A stretch of DNA of 64,000 nt from Photobacterium swingsii (lineage in GTDB: Bacteria > Pseudomonadota > Gammaproteobacteria > Enterobacterales > Vibrionaceae): assembly GCF_024346715.1 (NCBI RefSeq), contig NZ_AP024852.1, forward strand, positions 2,914,001-2,978,000, given 5' to 3'. The position numbers and the translations under genes are program-made. This document shows, one piece after another, positions 26,215 to 38,438 of the stretch. The notes under the pieces were generated by a model, which saw nothing but the letters and a program-made list of their open reading frames with translations, did no database searches and was not told where the DNA came from. Numbering within the stretch: the stretch's first letter is position 1; every line of letters starts with the position of its first letter.

Positions 26215-29200
26215 TTAGCCGATATTAACGCGTGCATTACGGAACATACGCATCCACGGGCTGTTTTCACTCCAGTCATCTGGATGCCATGAGTTCGCCA
26301 CTGTGCGGAATACTCGCTCAGGGTGCGGCATCATAATAGTTACGCGGCCATCTTGGGTTGTCAGACCGGTAATACCGTTTGGCGAACCATTCGGGTTAGC
26401 CGGATAGTTTTGCGTTACATTACCAAAGTTATCAAGGTAACGTAGTGCCACTGTACCTGATTGTTCAATCGCAGCTAGGTGGTCAGCATTACGTACTTCT
26501 ACGCGACCTTCACCGTGAGAGACAGCAATCGGCATGCGAGACCCCGCCATTTCATTGAAGAATAAAGAATCACTCTTCTGGACTTCAACTAAACTAAAGC
26601 GCGCCTCAAAACGCTCAGACTCATTACGCACGAAACGTGGCCATAGCTCTGCACCAGGGATCAAATCACGCAGATTTGACATCATCTGACAACCGTTACA
26701 GACACCTAAAGCTAGCGTGTCGTTACGATGGAAGAAGGCTTCAAATTGGTCACGTGCCATGTTGTTGAACAAGATAGACTTCGCCCAACCTTCACCCGCA
26801 CCCAAGACATCACCGTATGAGAAACCACCACATGCAACTAAACCGTTAAAGCCATCTAGCTTCACATCACCCGATAAGATATCGCTCATGTGAACATCTT
26901 TCGCTTCAAAGCCAGCACGGTCAAAAGCAGCAGCCATTTCAACGTGTGAGTTGACACCCTGCTCACGCAAAATAGCCATTTGTGGTTTCGCACCCAGGTT
27001 AATTGCAGGAGCAATAAACGGCGCAGCCACATCTTCATTAATATCAAATGTTAGCTTAGTGTTTAGACCTGGGTCGCTGTTGTCTTTCTTCGCTTCAAAC
27101 TCTTGCAATGCACCCGCAGGGTTATCACGCATCGCTTGCATTTGGTACGTTGTTTCCGCCCAAATCGTACGAAGTTCAGTACGGCTTTGCTCTAGCACTT
27201 GGTCGTTACCATTCCAGATGCGAACAATGTCTTCGTCAACCACAGTACCAATAATGTGGCTACATGCTTCTAAGCCGTTTGCAGCCAACACAGCGAGTAC
27301 TGCGTCTAAATCTTCAGTGCGAACCTGTAGCACCGCACCCAACTCCTCGTTGAATAGGGTTGCCAGCACATCTTCACACGCATCGCCATCAGTGGTGTTC
27401 AAATCAACTTCGACACCAGTGTGACCCGCAAACGCCATTTCGGCTAGCGTCACGTATAAGCCACCATCACCACGGTCATGGTAGGCCAATACTTGCTCAT
27501 CACGCACTAGCTGCTGAACAGCAGTGAAGAAACCTTTTAGTAACTCAGGGCTATCAACGTCTGCTGGCTTATCGCCAAGTTGCTTGTAAACTTGCGCTAG
27601 AGCCGTCGCACCTAGGCGGTTTTGACCACAACCTAAATCGATAAGCACTAGGCTTGAATCACCTTTATCTGTTCGCAGCTGAGGCGTAACGGTTTTACGT
27701 ACATCTTCAACACGACCGAAAGCAGTAATCACTAGCGATAGCGGTGATGTCACTTCTTTGTGTTCACCGTCTTGTTCCCACTGGGTTTTCATCGACATCG
27801 AGTCTTTACCCACTGGAATCGTTAGACCAAGTGCGGGACACAGCTCTTCACCAACCGCTTTCACTGCTTCGTACAGACCTGCATCTTCACCTGGATGACC
27901 CGCTGGTGACATCCAGTTAGCCGATAGGTTAATACGCTTCATATCACCGATATCAGCACTTGCGATGTTAGTGATCGCTTCACCGACAGCTAAACGCGCT
28001 GATGCACCAAAATCAAGCAATGCAACCGGTGTACGTTCACCCATAGACATCGCTTCACCATGGTAAGTATCGTAACTTGCAGCCGTTACTGCACAGTTAG
28101 CTACAGGCACCTGCCATGGACCCACCATTTGGTCACGAGCAACGAGGCCAGTAACAGTTCGGTCACCAATGGTAATAAGGAATGTTTTTTCTGCAACCGC
28201 AGGCAAACGAAGTACGCGTTGAGTCGCTTCTTCTAAATCAATGCTTGAGCGGTCGATAGCTTGTCCTTGCACTTTTTGCGTTTTCACATCGCGGTGCATT
28301 TTCGGCGCTTTGCCCAATAGGATATCCATTGGCATATCAATTGGCGTATCGTCGAAATGGCTATCTTCTAGCGTTAGGTGACGCTCTTCAGTCGCTTCAC
28401 CAACTACGGCGTACGGCGCGCGCTCACGCTTACAAATTGCATCGAAAGCAGCCATGTTTTCTGGCGCGATGGCCATCACATAGCGTTCTTGTGATTCGTT
28501 ACACCAGATCTCTAGCGGGCTCATACCGGGTTCGTCATTTGGCACATCACGTAGCTGGAATTTACCGCCACGCTCACCATCATCGACCAACTCAGGCAAT
28601 GCATTTGAGATACCGCCTGCACCCACATCGTGGATAAAGGCGATTGGGTTGTTTTCCCCCATCTGCCAACAACGGTCGATCACTTCCTGACAACGACGTT
28701 CCATTTCTGGGTTTTCACGCTGTACTGAAGCAAAATCTAAATCTTCTGCCGACTGACCAGATGCCATTGATGAAGCAGCACCACCACCCAGACCGATGTT
28801 CATCGCAGGACCACCAAGCACGATAAGCTTCGCACCAACAGGGATCTCTTTCTTCTGAACATGCTCGGCACGGATATTACCCATACCACCCGCAATCATG
28901 ATTGGTTTGTGGTAGCCACGAACTTCTTCGCCATTGTGAGACGTTACTTTTTCTTCGTAAGTACGGAAATAACCCAATAGGTTTGGGCGACCAAATTCGT
29001 TATTGAATGCCGCGCCACCCAGCGGGCCTTCAAGCATAATATCTAATGCATTAACAATACGACCCGGCTTACCAAAATCCGTTTCCCAAGGCTGTTCAAA
29101 GCCAGGTACGCGCAAGTTAGAAACGGTAAAACCAACCAAACCCGCTTTAGGTTTACCACCAATCCCCGTTGCGCCTTCATCACGGATTTCACCGCCTGAA

Positions 29201-30132
29201 CCTGTTGATGCGCCCGGCCAAGGTGAAATCGCCGTTGGGTGGTTATGCGTTTCTACTTTCATCAAGATATGTGCCGCTTCTTGATGGTAGTTATATTGGC
29301 GAGATTCTGGATTTGGGAAGAAACGACCAACTTCAGAGCCTTCCATTACCGCTGCATTATCTTTGTAAGCAGACAGCACGTAATCGTGGTTCTTCTCGTA
29401 GGTGTTTTTGATCATCTTGAACAATGACTTTTCTTGTTCGACACCGTCGATCGTCCAGTCAGCATTAAAGATTTTATGACGGCAGTGCTCTGAGTTTGCT
29501 TGAGCAAACATCATGAGTTCAATGTCATTTGGATTACGACCTAACTTAGTGAAGTTTTCTACTAAGTAGTCAATTTCGTCTTCTGCTAATGCTAAACCCA
29601 ATGTTACGTTAGCTTCTTCAAGGGCTTGACGGCCACCAGCAAGAATATCAACAGATTTCACTGGCGCAGGCTCAGCTTGAACAAACAAAGCTTGTGCGGC
29701 TTCAAACTCACCGAAAACCACTTCCATCATGCGGTCGTGGATCAAGCCTTTTAGCTCAGCAAGATGTTCATCCGTTAATGTTGCAGTGGTTTCTACGTAA
29801 TATGCCGTACCACGCTCTAAACGCTTAACATGTGTTAAGCCACAGTTGCGAGCGATATCAGTAGATTTAGAAGACCATGGCGAGATAGTGCCAGGGCGTG
29901 GCGTTACCAGCAGCAAAGTGCCAACTGGCTCATGCTCGGCAATCGTTGGACCGTAGGTCAGCAAGCTCGCAAGCTTGCTTTGCTCGTCAGCAGTAAGAGG
30001 CGCTGATAAATCAGCGAAGTGCATGAACTCGGCATAGATGCCAGTCACAGGCAGACCTAATTCGCGACAACGCTCTAATAGCTTATTAACGCGAAACTCA
30101 GATAGTGCGGGTGAACCACGCAAAATTTCCAT
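26215..30132 (-). CDS. purL: Phosphoribosylformylglycinamidine synthase
   Basis: PurL is the large single-chain FGAM synthase of purine synthesis (1305 residues, usual for gamma-proteobacteria). It starts [19 protein letters not shown], like E. coli. The AIRS-type domains hold [32 protein letters not shown] and [11 protein letters not shown]-type sequence. The C-terminal glutaminase has the nucleophile in [13 protein letters not shown] (near residue 1145) and the His-Glu pair in [10 protein letters not shown]. It is divergent from mltF, and a PurR-like box and a long inverted repeat lie upstream. Confidence 0.98.
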   Translation of the reverse strand: MEILRGSPALSEFRVNKLLERCRELGLPVTGIYAEFMHFADLSAPLTADEQSKLASLLTYGPTIAEHEPVGTLLLVTPRPGTISPWSSKSTDIARNCGLTHVKRLERGTAYYVETTATLTDEHLAELKGLIHDRMMEVVFGEFEAAQALFVQAEPAPVKSVDILAGGRQALEEANVTLGLALAEDEIDYLVENFTKLGRNPNDIELMMFAQANSEHCRHKIFNADWTIDGVEQEKSLFKMIKNTYEKNHDYVLSAYKDNAAVMEGSEVGRFFPNPESRQYNYHQEAAHILMKVETHNHPTAISPWPGASTGSGGEIRDEGATGIGGKPKAGLVGFTVSNLRVPGFEQPWETDFGKPGRIVNALDIMLEGPLGGAAFNNEFGRPNLLGYFRTYEEKVTSHNGEEVRGYHKPIMIAGGMGNIRAEHVQKKEIPVGAKLIVLGGPAMNIGLGGGAASSMASGQSAEDLDFASVQRENPEMERRCQEVIDRCWQMGENNPIAFIHDVGAGGISNALPELVDDGERGGKFQLRDVPNDEPGMSPLEIWCNESQERYVMAIAPENMAAFDAICKRERAPYAVVGEATEERHLTLEDSHFDDTPIDMPMDILLGKAPKMHRDVKTQKVQGQAIDRSSIDLEEATQRVLRLPAVAEKTFLITIGDRTVTGLVARDQMVGPWQVPVANCAVTAASYDTYHGEAMSMGERTPVALLDFGASARLAVGEAITNIASADIGDMKRINLSANWMSPAGHPGEDAGLYEAVKAVGEELCPALGLTIPVGKDSMSMKTQWEQDGEHKEVTSPLSLVITAFGRVEDVRKTVTPQLRTDKGDSSLVLIDLGCGQNRLGATALAQVYKQLGDKPADVDSPELLKGFFTAVQQLVRDEQVLAYHDRGDGGLYVTLAEMAFAGHTGVEVDLNTTDGDACEDVLATLFNEELGAVLQVRTEDLDAVLAVLAANGLEACSHIIGTVVDEDIVRIWNGNDQVLEQSRTELRTIWAETTYQMQAMRDNPAGALQEFEAKKDNSDPGLNTKLTFDINEDVAAPFIAPAINLGAKPQMAILREQGVNSHVEMAAAFDRAGFEAKDVHMSDILSGDVKLDGFNGLVACGGFSYGDVLGAGEGWAKSILFNNMARDQFEAFFHRNDTLALGVCNGCQMMSNLRDLIPGAELWPRFVRNESERFEARFSLVEVQKSDSLFFNEMAGSRMPIAVSHGEGRVEVRNADHLAAIEQSGTVALRYLDNFGNVTQNYPANPNGSPNGITGLTTQDGRVTIMMPHPERVFRTVANSWHPDDWSENSPWMRMFRNARVNIG

Positions 30133-30162
30133 GTGCGAACGACTCTCGATTAGCAGTTGAAT

Positions 30163-30226
30163 GAAGGTGATATTGATCTGGTTATCTCAACATTAAATGC
30201 TCGATAACCACATCAATGTCACCTTT
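30163..30226 (-). repeat. Long inverted repeat in the purL leader
   Basis: 30163-30186 and 30203-30226 are near-perfect reverse complements over 24 bp (two mismatches in the central 22), with a 16-base loop. In the purL mRNA this would be a strong hairpin 31-94 bases before the start codon. No T-run follows, so it is not a simple terminator; it could be a leader structure or a mobile remnant. Confidence 0.7.
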
Positions 30227-30313
30227 TTCAGCACTTACACGACTCAAGTTTCGAGGTGTATGGCTCATGTTTGGGCGTAGTATAAGGGAAATTGTTTGGT
30301 GACGTAACACCTG

Positions 30314-30329
30314 ACGCAACCGTTTGCGT
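30314..30329. promoter_or_regulatory. PurR-like operator for purL
   Basis: ACGCAACCGTTTGCGT matches the PurR palindrome at 15 of 16 positions, 182-197 bases before the purL start. Confidence 0.8.
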
Positions 30330-30538
30330 GTTTTTTTTTCATTCATGCGGTGTTTCAGCATAAAAAAAGCATTTTTCGATCATTTCCGTAGCATACTTGC
30401 CACAAAACCGTTCACACATATGCACTTCGCCGGCTATCTTAAATGCGGTATTGAGCAGATGATTACTATCAGGTTACTTTGAGGATTCGTCGTCATTTGG
30501 TATAAAGAACACCAAACTATAACGATGAGCATGTATAT

Positions 30539-32053
30539 TTGAACAGTCATTCATTCAGTATCCGCTTCAAAACCTTGCTGCTAGTTACCCTAGCCTGTCT
30601 CGGACTCAGCGGATGTAAATGGCAAAGCCAACCTCAAGACGATTTAGAGCGTATCCGCGAAAGCGGTGTGCTTCGTGTTGGCACGCTGAATAATCAGCTT
30701 TCTTACTATATCGGTAGTGATGGCCCGACAGGTCTTGATTACGAACTCGCCCAGCGCTTTGCCAAAAAGCTGGGGGTTAAGCTTGAAATGCAACCTATGT
30801 TCACCCTCTCTGGGCTTTTCCCTGCGTTAAAACGTCACGATGTCGATATCATTGCGGCAGGACTCACCATTACCCCTGATCGTATCGAGGCATTCAAAGC
30901 GGCACCTGCTTACTATTTTGCTAGCCAAGTCGTTGTATATAAAAAAGGCAATTGGCGCCCACGTAAGCCCAGCGATCTCGCATTGAATAAGGGAAGCTTA
31001 AAAATAGTCAAAGGTTCAAGCCATGAAAAACGCTTACTGCAATTAAAAGAGTTATACCCAGATTTAGCGTGGGAAGCCTCTGACGACACAGACAGTGATG
31101 AACTACTACGGCTTGTTGCAACGGGGGAACTCGACTTCACCGTGGCTGACTCAGTCGATGTCGCTTTGCTGCAGCGTATTCACCCTGATATAGCTATTGC
31201 GATGGAACTAACCGAAGACGAACCCATTGCATGGTTTGTCAATCAATCGCCTAACGACAGCCTGTATGCACTACTGATTGAGTTTTTTGGCGATATCCAG
31301 CAGAGCGGCGAACTGGCAAACCTAGAAGAGAAATACTTCGGCCATGTGGATTCATTTGATTATGTTGACACCCGTGCATTCTTACGAGCCATAGAGAAAA
31401 AGTTACCTCGCTGGGAAGCACTCTTTAAGCAATATTCCAACGAATTTGACTGGCGGCTATTAGCAGCCTTGTCTTACCAAGAATCCCACTGGAACCCTCG
31501 CGCAGTATCGCCAACAGGTGTGCGTGGCATGATGATGCTAACGCTGCCAACAGCCAAATCCGTTGGTGTTAATAACCGCTTGGATCCCGAACAAAGCATT
31601 CGTGGCGGCAGCGCCTATTTACGCAAGATGATTGCACGCGTGCCAGACAGCATCGAAGAGCATGAAAAAGTGTGGTTTGCCCTCGCTTCTTACAATGTCG
31701 GCTTTGGCCACATGATGGATGCCCGTCGCTTAACCAAAAAGCAAGGTGGTAACCCTGATGCATGGAGTGATGTAAAGCAGCGCTTACCATTACTTCGTCA
31801 ACGTAAGTACTACAGCCAAACCCGCTATGGCTATGCTCGTGGCGATGAAGCACTCAATTACGTAGAGAACATTCGTCGCTACTATCAAAGTATCATTGGT
31901 TACGAACAGGCACACAGCCAACCGGTTAACGATGAAGGTGTTGCCAACGTTGATGGATTGCAAATTATTCAAGCTCCACAAAAACAAGCTGGAGTGTTAA
32001 GTGAAGGCGTTGCAGCAGAGCCAGTATCGAGCAATGGCAAACCAGCCCAGTAA
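30539..32053 (+). CDS. mltF: Membrane-bound lytic murein transglycosylase F
   Basis: MltF is an outer-membrane lipoprotein that cleaves peptidoglycan. The protein starts with a lipobox (LACLGLSGC, Cys near 25), then a solute-binding-type domain (about 40-265: SGVLRVGTLNNQLSYYIGSDGPTGLDYELAQRFA). The C-terminal SLT domain (about 290-445) has the catalytic glutamate in ALSYQESHWNPRAVSPTGVRGMMMLT. The start is TTG at 30539; no ATG exists in frame near it, and GATGAG lies 10-15 bases before. The purL/mltF divergent pair and a nearby tadA are also found in E. coli. A 40-residue unstructured tail ends it. Confidence 0.94.
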   Translation: MNSHSFSIRFKTLLLVTLACLGLSGCKWQSQPQDDLERIRESGVLRVGTLNNQLSYYIGSDGPTGLDYELAQRFAKKLGVKLEMQPMFTLSGLFPALKRHDVDIIAAGLTITPDRIEAFKAAPAYYFASQVVVYKKGNWRPRKPSDLALNKGSLKIVKGSSHEKRLLQLKELYPDLAWEASDDTDSDELLRLVATGELDFTVADSVDVALLQRIHPDIAIAMELTEDEPIAWFVNQSPNDSLYALLIEFFGDIQQSGELANLEEKYFGHVDSFDYVDTRAFLRAIEKKLPRWEALFKQYSNEFDWRLLAALSYQESHWNPRAVSPTGVRGMMMLTLPTAKSVGVNNRLDPEQSIRGGSAYLRKMIARVPDSIEEHEKVWFALASYNVGFGHMMDARRLTKKQGGNPDAWSDVKQRLPLLRQRKYYSQTRYGYARGDEALNYVENIRRYYQSIIGYEQAHSQPVNDEGVANVDGLQIIQAPQKQAGVLSEGVAAEPVSSNGKPAQ

Positions 32054-32084
32054 CAACGGGGCTCACGCTGAACAGTAAACCTCT

Positions 32085-32114
32085 AAAAGCCTGTTAATCA
32101 ACAGGCTTTTTTAT
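32085..32114 (+). terminator. Terminator after mltF
   Basis: An 11-bp stem AAAAGCCTGTT/AACAGGCTTTT with a 4-base loop and a T-rich tail. Confidence 0.9.
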
Positions 32115-32298
32115 TAATCCAACCGCATTAATGCTGTTAGTTTTAAACAATGACATTGTTCAATTTAGCAGCAGCCTCACACTTGGTGTGATAAATAATG
32201 AGAGCTAACACTAGGGTTTTCGATCCCTATCCTCTCTTGCTACGTACGAAAGAGTAAAATTAAGCAAGATACGATGTGCTCAAGCACAGGGAGAAAAT

Positions 32299-32454
32299 AT
32301 GAAATTATTTAAACGAAAATCAGCCTCTACCGCTTTTAATAAAAGAATGACATCAGCGGCCACTCGACGTAAGCGATTGAGCGTCAATATTCGACGTAAA
32401 ATATTATGGCGCCAACGTAGTTTTACGTTAACGCAGCTTAATGATATGGCATAA
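32299..32454 (+). CDS. Small highly basic protein, 51 residues, unknown
   Basis: An ATG at 32299 opens a 51-codon frame ending TAA at 32452-32454. A strong ribosome site, AGGGAGA, lies 5-11 bases upstream. The product (MKLFKRKSASTAFNKRMTSA...) has about a quarter arginine or lysine, for example TRRKRLSVNIRRKILWRQR, and no acidic residue until near the end. Such proteins are often nucleic-acid or ribosome binding, or small regulators; no family is recognised. It is bounded by the mltF terminator on the left and its own terminator (32486-32525) on the right, with 180 bases of upstream DNA, so it has the form of an independent gene. Confidence 0.65.
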   Translation: MKLFKRKSASTAFNKRMTSAATRRKRLSVNIRRKILWRQRSFTLTQLNDMA

Positions 32455-32485
32455 GTTTTGAGTTACCCAAATGAACACAAATAAA

Positions 32486-32525
32486 AAAGCTCGCATTGGT
32501 TTGTACATGCGAGCTTTCTCTTTTT
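32486..32525. terminator. Bidirectional terminator
   Basis: An 11-bp perfect stem AAAGCTCGCAT/ATGCGAGCTTT (32486-32496, 32507-32517), with CTCTTTTTG on the plus side and a run of A on the other. It sits between the small ORF and the convergent VOC gene. Confidence 0.85.
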
Positions 32526-32563
32526 GAAAGGGCATTTGAGACCCTATTTAAAACAATTGCGAC

Positions 32564-32959
32564 TTAACGGTTAAGTTGCAAAAGATCCCATTTATTACCA
32601 TACAGATCTTCAAATACCGCCACAGTGCCGTATTCTTCTACACGAGGTGCCTCGTTAAATTTAACCCCTTGCTGCTGCATCGCTTGGTGATCACGCCAAA
32701 AATCATTCGTTTGTAAAAACAAGAACACGCGTCCACCCGTTTGGTTACCCACAGACTGACGTTGCTCATCTGTACTCGCTTGCGCCAGCAATAAATTCGT
32801 ACCGTTTGAATTTGGCGGACTCACTTGTACCCAGCGCTTTCCACCACCAAGATCGGTATCTTCAATTAACTCAAAACCCAGCTTTTGAGTATAAAAAGCA
32901 ATCGCATCATCATAATTATCAACCACTAATGCCACATTGCCTATTTGTTGCTGCTTCAT
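32564..32959 (-). CDS. VOC-family (glyoxalase/bleomycin-resistance fold) protein
   Basis: A 131-residue protein with two beta-alpha-beta-beta-beta units: NVALVVDNYDDAIAFYTQKLGFELIEDTDL and VFLFLQTNDFWRDHQAMQQQGVKF, ending in YGTVAVFEDLYGNKWDLLQL. Family members act as metal-dependent enzymes or resistance proteins; the substrate cannot be told. It follows tadA by 22 bases on the minus strand and probably shares its transcript. Confidence 0.85.
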   Translation of the reverse strand: MKQQQIGNVALVVDNYDDAIAFYTQKLGFELIEDTDLGGGKRWVQVSPPNSNGTNLLLAQASTDEQRQSVGNQTGGRVFLFLQTNDFWRDHQAMQQQGVKFNEAPRVEEYGTVAVFEDLYGNKWDLLQLNR

Positions 32960-32981
32960 AATGCGCCTTCTATTTTTTATC

Positions 32982-33560
<579 letters not shown>

Positions 33561-34430
33561 TTAACCCAGCTGTTGCGCGAGATAATCCACCAGCATCCTC
33601 ACCTTAGGTGATAAGTGGCGGTTATGTGGATAAAGCGCCCAGATCCCCTCTTCAGGCTCTTGATACTGCGTCAGTACCGCCACTAGGTTACCTTCGGCTA
33701 AGTCTTCGCTAACATAGTAATCAGGAAGCTGGGTAAGTCCGAGACCTTTACGTACTGCGTCTAATAAACCATAGCCACTATTGCAACGTAAGCTACCGTC
33801 CACTTTGATCGACTTCTCTTTTCCCTGATCCTGAAAACGCCAATGATCGTGATTCCCCACTAAACAGTTGTGCTGGTGCAACTCAGACAGCGAATGCGGT
33901 ATACCATACTTAGTCAAATAATCAGGTGAACCACACACAAACTGGGTACGCGTTGTTAAACGCTTCGCCATCATGGTCGAGCTGGATAGTCGACCTAATC
34001 GAATCGCTAAATCATAGCCAGCTTCAACTAAATCTATTTGCTGGTTGGTCAAATCGACATTGATAGATACATCAGGGTATAGCTGCTGAAAGTCGTTAAC
34101 CAGTGGCATGATGAACTGCTCGCCGTAGGTAACTGGTGCCGTTAGTTTAACCAGTCCTTGTGGTTTATCACGTAAGCTGGTGATCGCTCGCTCCGCTTCT
34201 TCCAAGCCATCTAAAACTTGACGACAATGACGATAATAAATCGCCCCTTCTTCCGTCAGCGAGACTTTGCGCGTCGTACGATAAAATAATTTGGTGCTTA
34301 AGCGACTCTCCAGTGCACTGATCTGCCGACTCACCTGAGCCGTTGAAATACCAAGTTTCTTAGCCGCACTCGTAAAACTCTCACGCTCTGCAACGGCCAC
34401 GAACTCCATCACACCTTCCCACAGAAACAT
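33561..34430 (-). CDS. LysR-type transcriptional regulator
   Basis: A 289-residue LysR protein. The HTH (about 8-65) reads MEFVAVAERESFTSAAKKLGISTAQVSRQISALESRLSTKLFYRTTR, followed by a substrate domain (VKLTAPVTYGEQFIMPLVNDF onward). It is divergent from frmA-frmB, and a perfect dyad lies between (34456-34474), so it is likely the regulator of the formaldehyde-detoxification genes. E. coli uses FrmR instead; the LysR arrangement is common in other gamma-proteobacteria. Specificity is inferred from position. Confidence 0.9.
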   Translation of the reverse strand: MFLWEGVMEFVAVAERESFTSAAKKLGISTAQVSRQISALESRLSTKLFYRTTRKVSLTEEGAIYYRHCRQVLDGLEEAERAITSLRDKPQGLVKLTAPVTYGEQFIMPLVNDFQQLYPDVSINVDLTNQQIDLVEAGYDLAIRLGRLSSSTMMAKRLTTRTQFVCGSPDYLTKYGIPHSLSELHQHNCLVGNHDHWRFQDQGKEKSIKVDGSLRCNSGYGLLDAVRKGLGLTQLPDYYVSEDLAEGNLVAVLTQYQEPEEGIWALYPHNRHLSPKVRMLVDYLAQQLG

Positions 34431-34455
34431 TATTACACCTGAGTAAAAGTAATTT

Positions 34456-34474
34456 GATAATTAGGGTAATTATC
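34456..34474. promoter_or_regulatory. Perfect dyad in the LysR / frmA spacer
   Basis: GATAATTA-GGG-TAATTATC is an exact inverted repeat. It lies 26-44 bases before the LysR start, as expected for a LysR autoregulatory site. It has some similarity to a Fur box as well (about 13 of 19), so both readings are open. Confidence 0.55.
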
Positions 34475-34620
34475 ATTCATGTAGAAATAAATACAATAGC
34501 CTCCATCAAAACAAACGACAGCGCGCTCACGAATTACGATTGAAAGCTACGTCGTTCTCACTTTTATCTTCTACTGTCTATTAGTACGAAGCAAAGTGTG
34601 ACTAATAACTACAGACCTAG

Positions 34621-35772
<1,152 letters not shown>

Positions 35773-35896
35773 CCGTTCCTCCTCGTTCCCGATATTCATT
35801 CAGCACTGCAAAGGCAGTGCTGTTTGTTCTTTTTATTTAGTTCAAACACTATTTCTTTTTATTTTTCTTATCAGCACTTCAACATGAGAGCCGACC

Positions 35897-36742
35897 ATGA
35901 CATTAGAAAACATCAGTGCCAATAAAAGCTTTGGCGGCTGGCACAAACAATACACACACCGCTCAACAGCCCTAAATTGCGACATGCGTTTTGCGATTTT
36001 CTTACCACCACAAATCGCGCAAGGTCAAAAAGTTCCTGTGCTCTACTGGCTATCAGGCTTAACCTGTACCGATGAAAACTTCATGCAAAAAGCAGGTGCA
36101 CAGCGCTTAGCTGCCGAGTTAGGTATGGCAATTGTGGCTCCAGATACCAGCCCTCGTGGTGAAGATGTGCCAGATGATGCAGAAGGTAGCTACGACTTCG
36201 GCTTAGGTGCGGGCTTTTATGTCAACGCAACGGAGGCACCATGGCATCGCCATTACCGCATGTATGACTACGTGGTGTCTGAACTGCCTGCACTGATTGA
36301 AGCTAATTTCCCAGTGACAAGTCAACGTGCAATCAGTGGTCACTCTATGGGTGGACACGGTGCGCTAACGATTGGACTAAAGAACCCTGAGCGTTACCGT
36401 TCAATCTCGGCGTTCAGCCCTATCACGAACCCGATTAACTGCCCTTGGGGACAAAAAGCCTTTACTGGTTACTTGGGTACAAACCAAGACGATTGGGCAC
36501 AATACGATACCACAGAGCTAATGAAGACAAGCCAAGTACACCTACCCGCTTTGGTCGATCAAGGTACGCAAGACAACTTCTTAGCCGAGCAATTAAAGCC
36601 ACAAGCTTTATTAGATGCCGCAGAGCAAGTGGGCTACCCACTAGAGCTTCGTATGCAAGAAGGTTTTGATCACAGCTATTACTTCATCTCAAGTTTTATC
36701 GATGATCACCTACGCTTCCACGCGAAACACCTAGGTTTATAA
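35897..36742 (+). CDS. frmB: S-formylglutathione hydrolase
   Basis: FrmB hydrolyses S-formylglutathione to formate and glutathione, the step after FrmA. The esterase D family marks are GGWHKQYTHRST, PVLYWLSGLTCTDENF, the nucleophile in SGHSMGGHGALT, ATEAPWHRHYRMYDYV, and the final His in QEGFDHSYYFISSFIDDH. It is codirectional with frmA and ends in a terminator. Together they form a compact glutathione-dependent formaldehyde pathway. Confidence 0.96.
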   Translation: MTLENISANKSFGGWHKQYTHRSTALNCDMRFAIFLPPQIAQGQKVPVLYWLSGLTCTDENFMQKAGAQRLAAELGMAIVAPDTSPRGEDVPDDAEGSYDFGLGAGFYVNATEAPWHRHYRMYDYVVSELPALIEANFPVTSQRAISGHSMGGHGALTIGLKNPERYRSISAFSPITNPINCPWGQKAFTGYLGTNQDDWAQYDTTELMKTSQVHLPALVDQGTQDNFLAEQLKPQALLDAAEQVGYPLELRMQEGFDHSYYFISSFIDDHLRFHAKHLGL

Positions 36743-36764
36743 CAACCAAGCGCTATAAAAAACA

Positions 36765-36805
36765 ACAAAGCCCAGACTCATTAATAATGAGCTGGGCTTT
36801 GTCTT
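36765..36805. terminator. Terminator after frmB (bidirectional)
   Basis: A two-part stem: ACAAAGCCCAG/CTGGGCTTTGT outside and CTCATT/AATGAG inside, with one bulged A. It lies between frmB and the convergent abgT gene. Confidence 0.8.
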
Positions 36806-36881
36806 ATTCAGTGCAGCCTATTAATCATACACTGTCAGTTCCTGATCTTTTGGAGCATGACCTTTTCGCATGCTCTATCGC

Positions 36882-38438
36882 TTAGAAACCTAATGGAATC
36901 TCAAACGCAAAGAAACAAACCAACACAGTTGTCCATACTGATAAGAACGCCAGCGAGTACGGCACCATCATCGCAATCACATCACCAAAAGATAGCTCTG
37001 GCTTGTACTTACGCATAAAGGCAAGAATAACACCTGCGTAGCTCATCATAGGGGTGATGATATTGGTTGATGAATCTGCAATACGGTATGCCGCAGCCAC
37101 CAAATCTGGCGTCATATTCGGGTTCACTTGGTACAGCATAGGTACAAAGATAGGGCCAAGCAGCATCCACTTCGAGGTTAAGCCACCGACAAACAGGTTA
37201 ATTAACGCGGTAGTTAGGACAAAGCCAATGATCAACGCAATTGGGTAATTTTGCAGATGCATAGACTCAAGCAGCGTTGCACCTAAGTAAGTAATATAAG
37301 TCCCTAGGCCAGAGTAACTCAGTAGCGCCAAGAAGTTATAACAAAAGAAAGTTAAAACTAAGATATAACCCATGGTATTCATTTGGGTCACCATGGCTTT
37401 TACAACATCTTGTACCTTCTTAAATTTGCCGGTTGCGTAACCAAAACTGATACCGACAATCGCAAAGACCATAGCAATCAATAAAATCACGTTATCAAGA
37501 TAAGGTGTGACTTCGCGTCCCGCCTCATTGGTGTAGGTCGCTAGTGGACCAACCGCCAGGCCATATACCGCAAGCAGAGCTGCAATCAGACCTAAGCCCG
37601 CCCAACGTAGACCTTTTTGTTCTTTATCACTAACTTGGAAGTCATCCAAGTTCATGTCTTCAGGGATCACGTAAGACATTTTTTCTAAACGTGGGGCAAC
37701 AAAACGCTTGGTAACCCAAGCACCTAAACCCGCCAGCAAGAAAGTCGAAACGAAAATGAAGAAGTAATGCATAGTCGCAGGGTTAAGCGCTTCCCCTTTT
37801 GCTGTCTCAAAAGGTACGCCTTGCGCTTCAGCGAAAATGCGAGCATTGGCGCCCAGTACAACATCCACAGGGGTTGCTGGGATCAAGTTGGCACTGAAAC
37901 CTGCCGATACACCGGCAAACGCTGCCGCCATACCAATTAATGGGTTTTTACCTAAACCGGCATACAATAAACCCGCTAGAGGGATCAGTACTAAGTAACC
38001 CGCGTCCGTTGCAATCGAACTCATGATACCCAGGAATACAACCAATAACGGTAACCAGCGATCGCTAATGCTTAAACCGACTTTCTTAATCACCGCAGTC
38101 AATAAGCCTGAGTTTTCAGCAATACCGACACCTAGCATGACGATCAGGATAATTCCCAATACCCCATGGCCAAATGACAGCCAGTTTTTCAACAAAGCGT
38201 TATCAAAGATCCAGCGAACGTTTTCAGTCGCTAACATGTTCTTTAAAGTGTAATCGACCGCTTCACCACCTGCACCTACCGTTTGGAAGGTCAGGCCGCC
38301 AATTGCCGCCGTTAAGAAAAGGGAAAATGTAAAAAGAAACATGAAAATAATAATTGGATCCGGGATCTTTTTACCCGCTCGTTCAATAAATCCAATGATT
38401 CCCGACTGCCTCGGAGGGGGGCTAAACGCTTCACTCAT
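36882..38438 (-). CDS. abgT: AbgT-family transporter, first copy
   Basis: A 518-residue inner-membrane protein of the AbgT family, whose members import p-aminobenzoyl-glutamate or export sulfonamide-type compounds. It shows IERAGKKIPDPIIIFMFLF at the start, SSIATDAGYLVLIPLAGLLYAGLGKNPLIGMAAAFAGVSAGFSANLIPATPVDVVLG, and VGGLTSKWMLLGPIFVPM near the end, with about ten helices plus re-entrant parts. No abgA/abgB hydrolase genes are nearby, so the transported compound is unknown. SD AGGAAG precedes ATG at 38438. A second copy follows at 38918-40477. Confidence 0.88.
   Translation of the reverse strand: MSEAFSPPPRQSGIIGFIERAGKKIPDPIIIFMFLFTFSLFLTAAIGGLTFQTVGAGGEAVDYTLKNMLATENVRWIFDNALLKNWLSFGHGVLGIILIVMLGVGIAENSGLLTAVIKKVGLSISDRWLPLLVVFLGIMSSIATDAGYLVLIPLAGLLYAGLGKNPLIGMAAAFAGVSAGFSANLIPATPVDVVLGANARIFAEAQGVPFETAKGEALNPATMHYFFIFVSTFLLAGLGAWVTKRFVAPRLEKMSYVIPEDMNLDDFQVSDKEQKGLRWAGLGLIAALLAVYGLAVGPLATYTNEAGREVTPYLDNVILLIAMVFAIVGISFGYATGKFKKVQDVVKAMVTQMNTMGYILVLTFFCYNFLALLSYSGLGTYITYLGATLLESMHLQNYPIALIIGFVLTTALINLFVGGLTSKWMLLGPIFVPMLYQVNPNMTPDLVAAAYRIADSSTNIITPMMSYAGVILAFMRKYKPELSFGDVIAMMVPYSLAFLSVWTTVLVCFFAFEIPLGF

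Larger units (their letters stand above)
30133..30538. promoter_or_regulatory. purL / mltF divergent control region
   Basis: A 406-bp spacer. It contains a long imperfect inverted repeat (30163-30226) next to the purL start and a PurR-like box (30314-30329). The mltF side has no motif I can name beyond a GATGAG before the TTG start. Confidence 0.6.

Noticed and set aside
26951-27424. Plus-strand frame antisense to purL (157 aa)
   Set aside because: Antisense to purL and without its own ribosome site or family marks.
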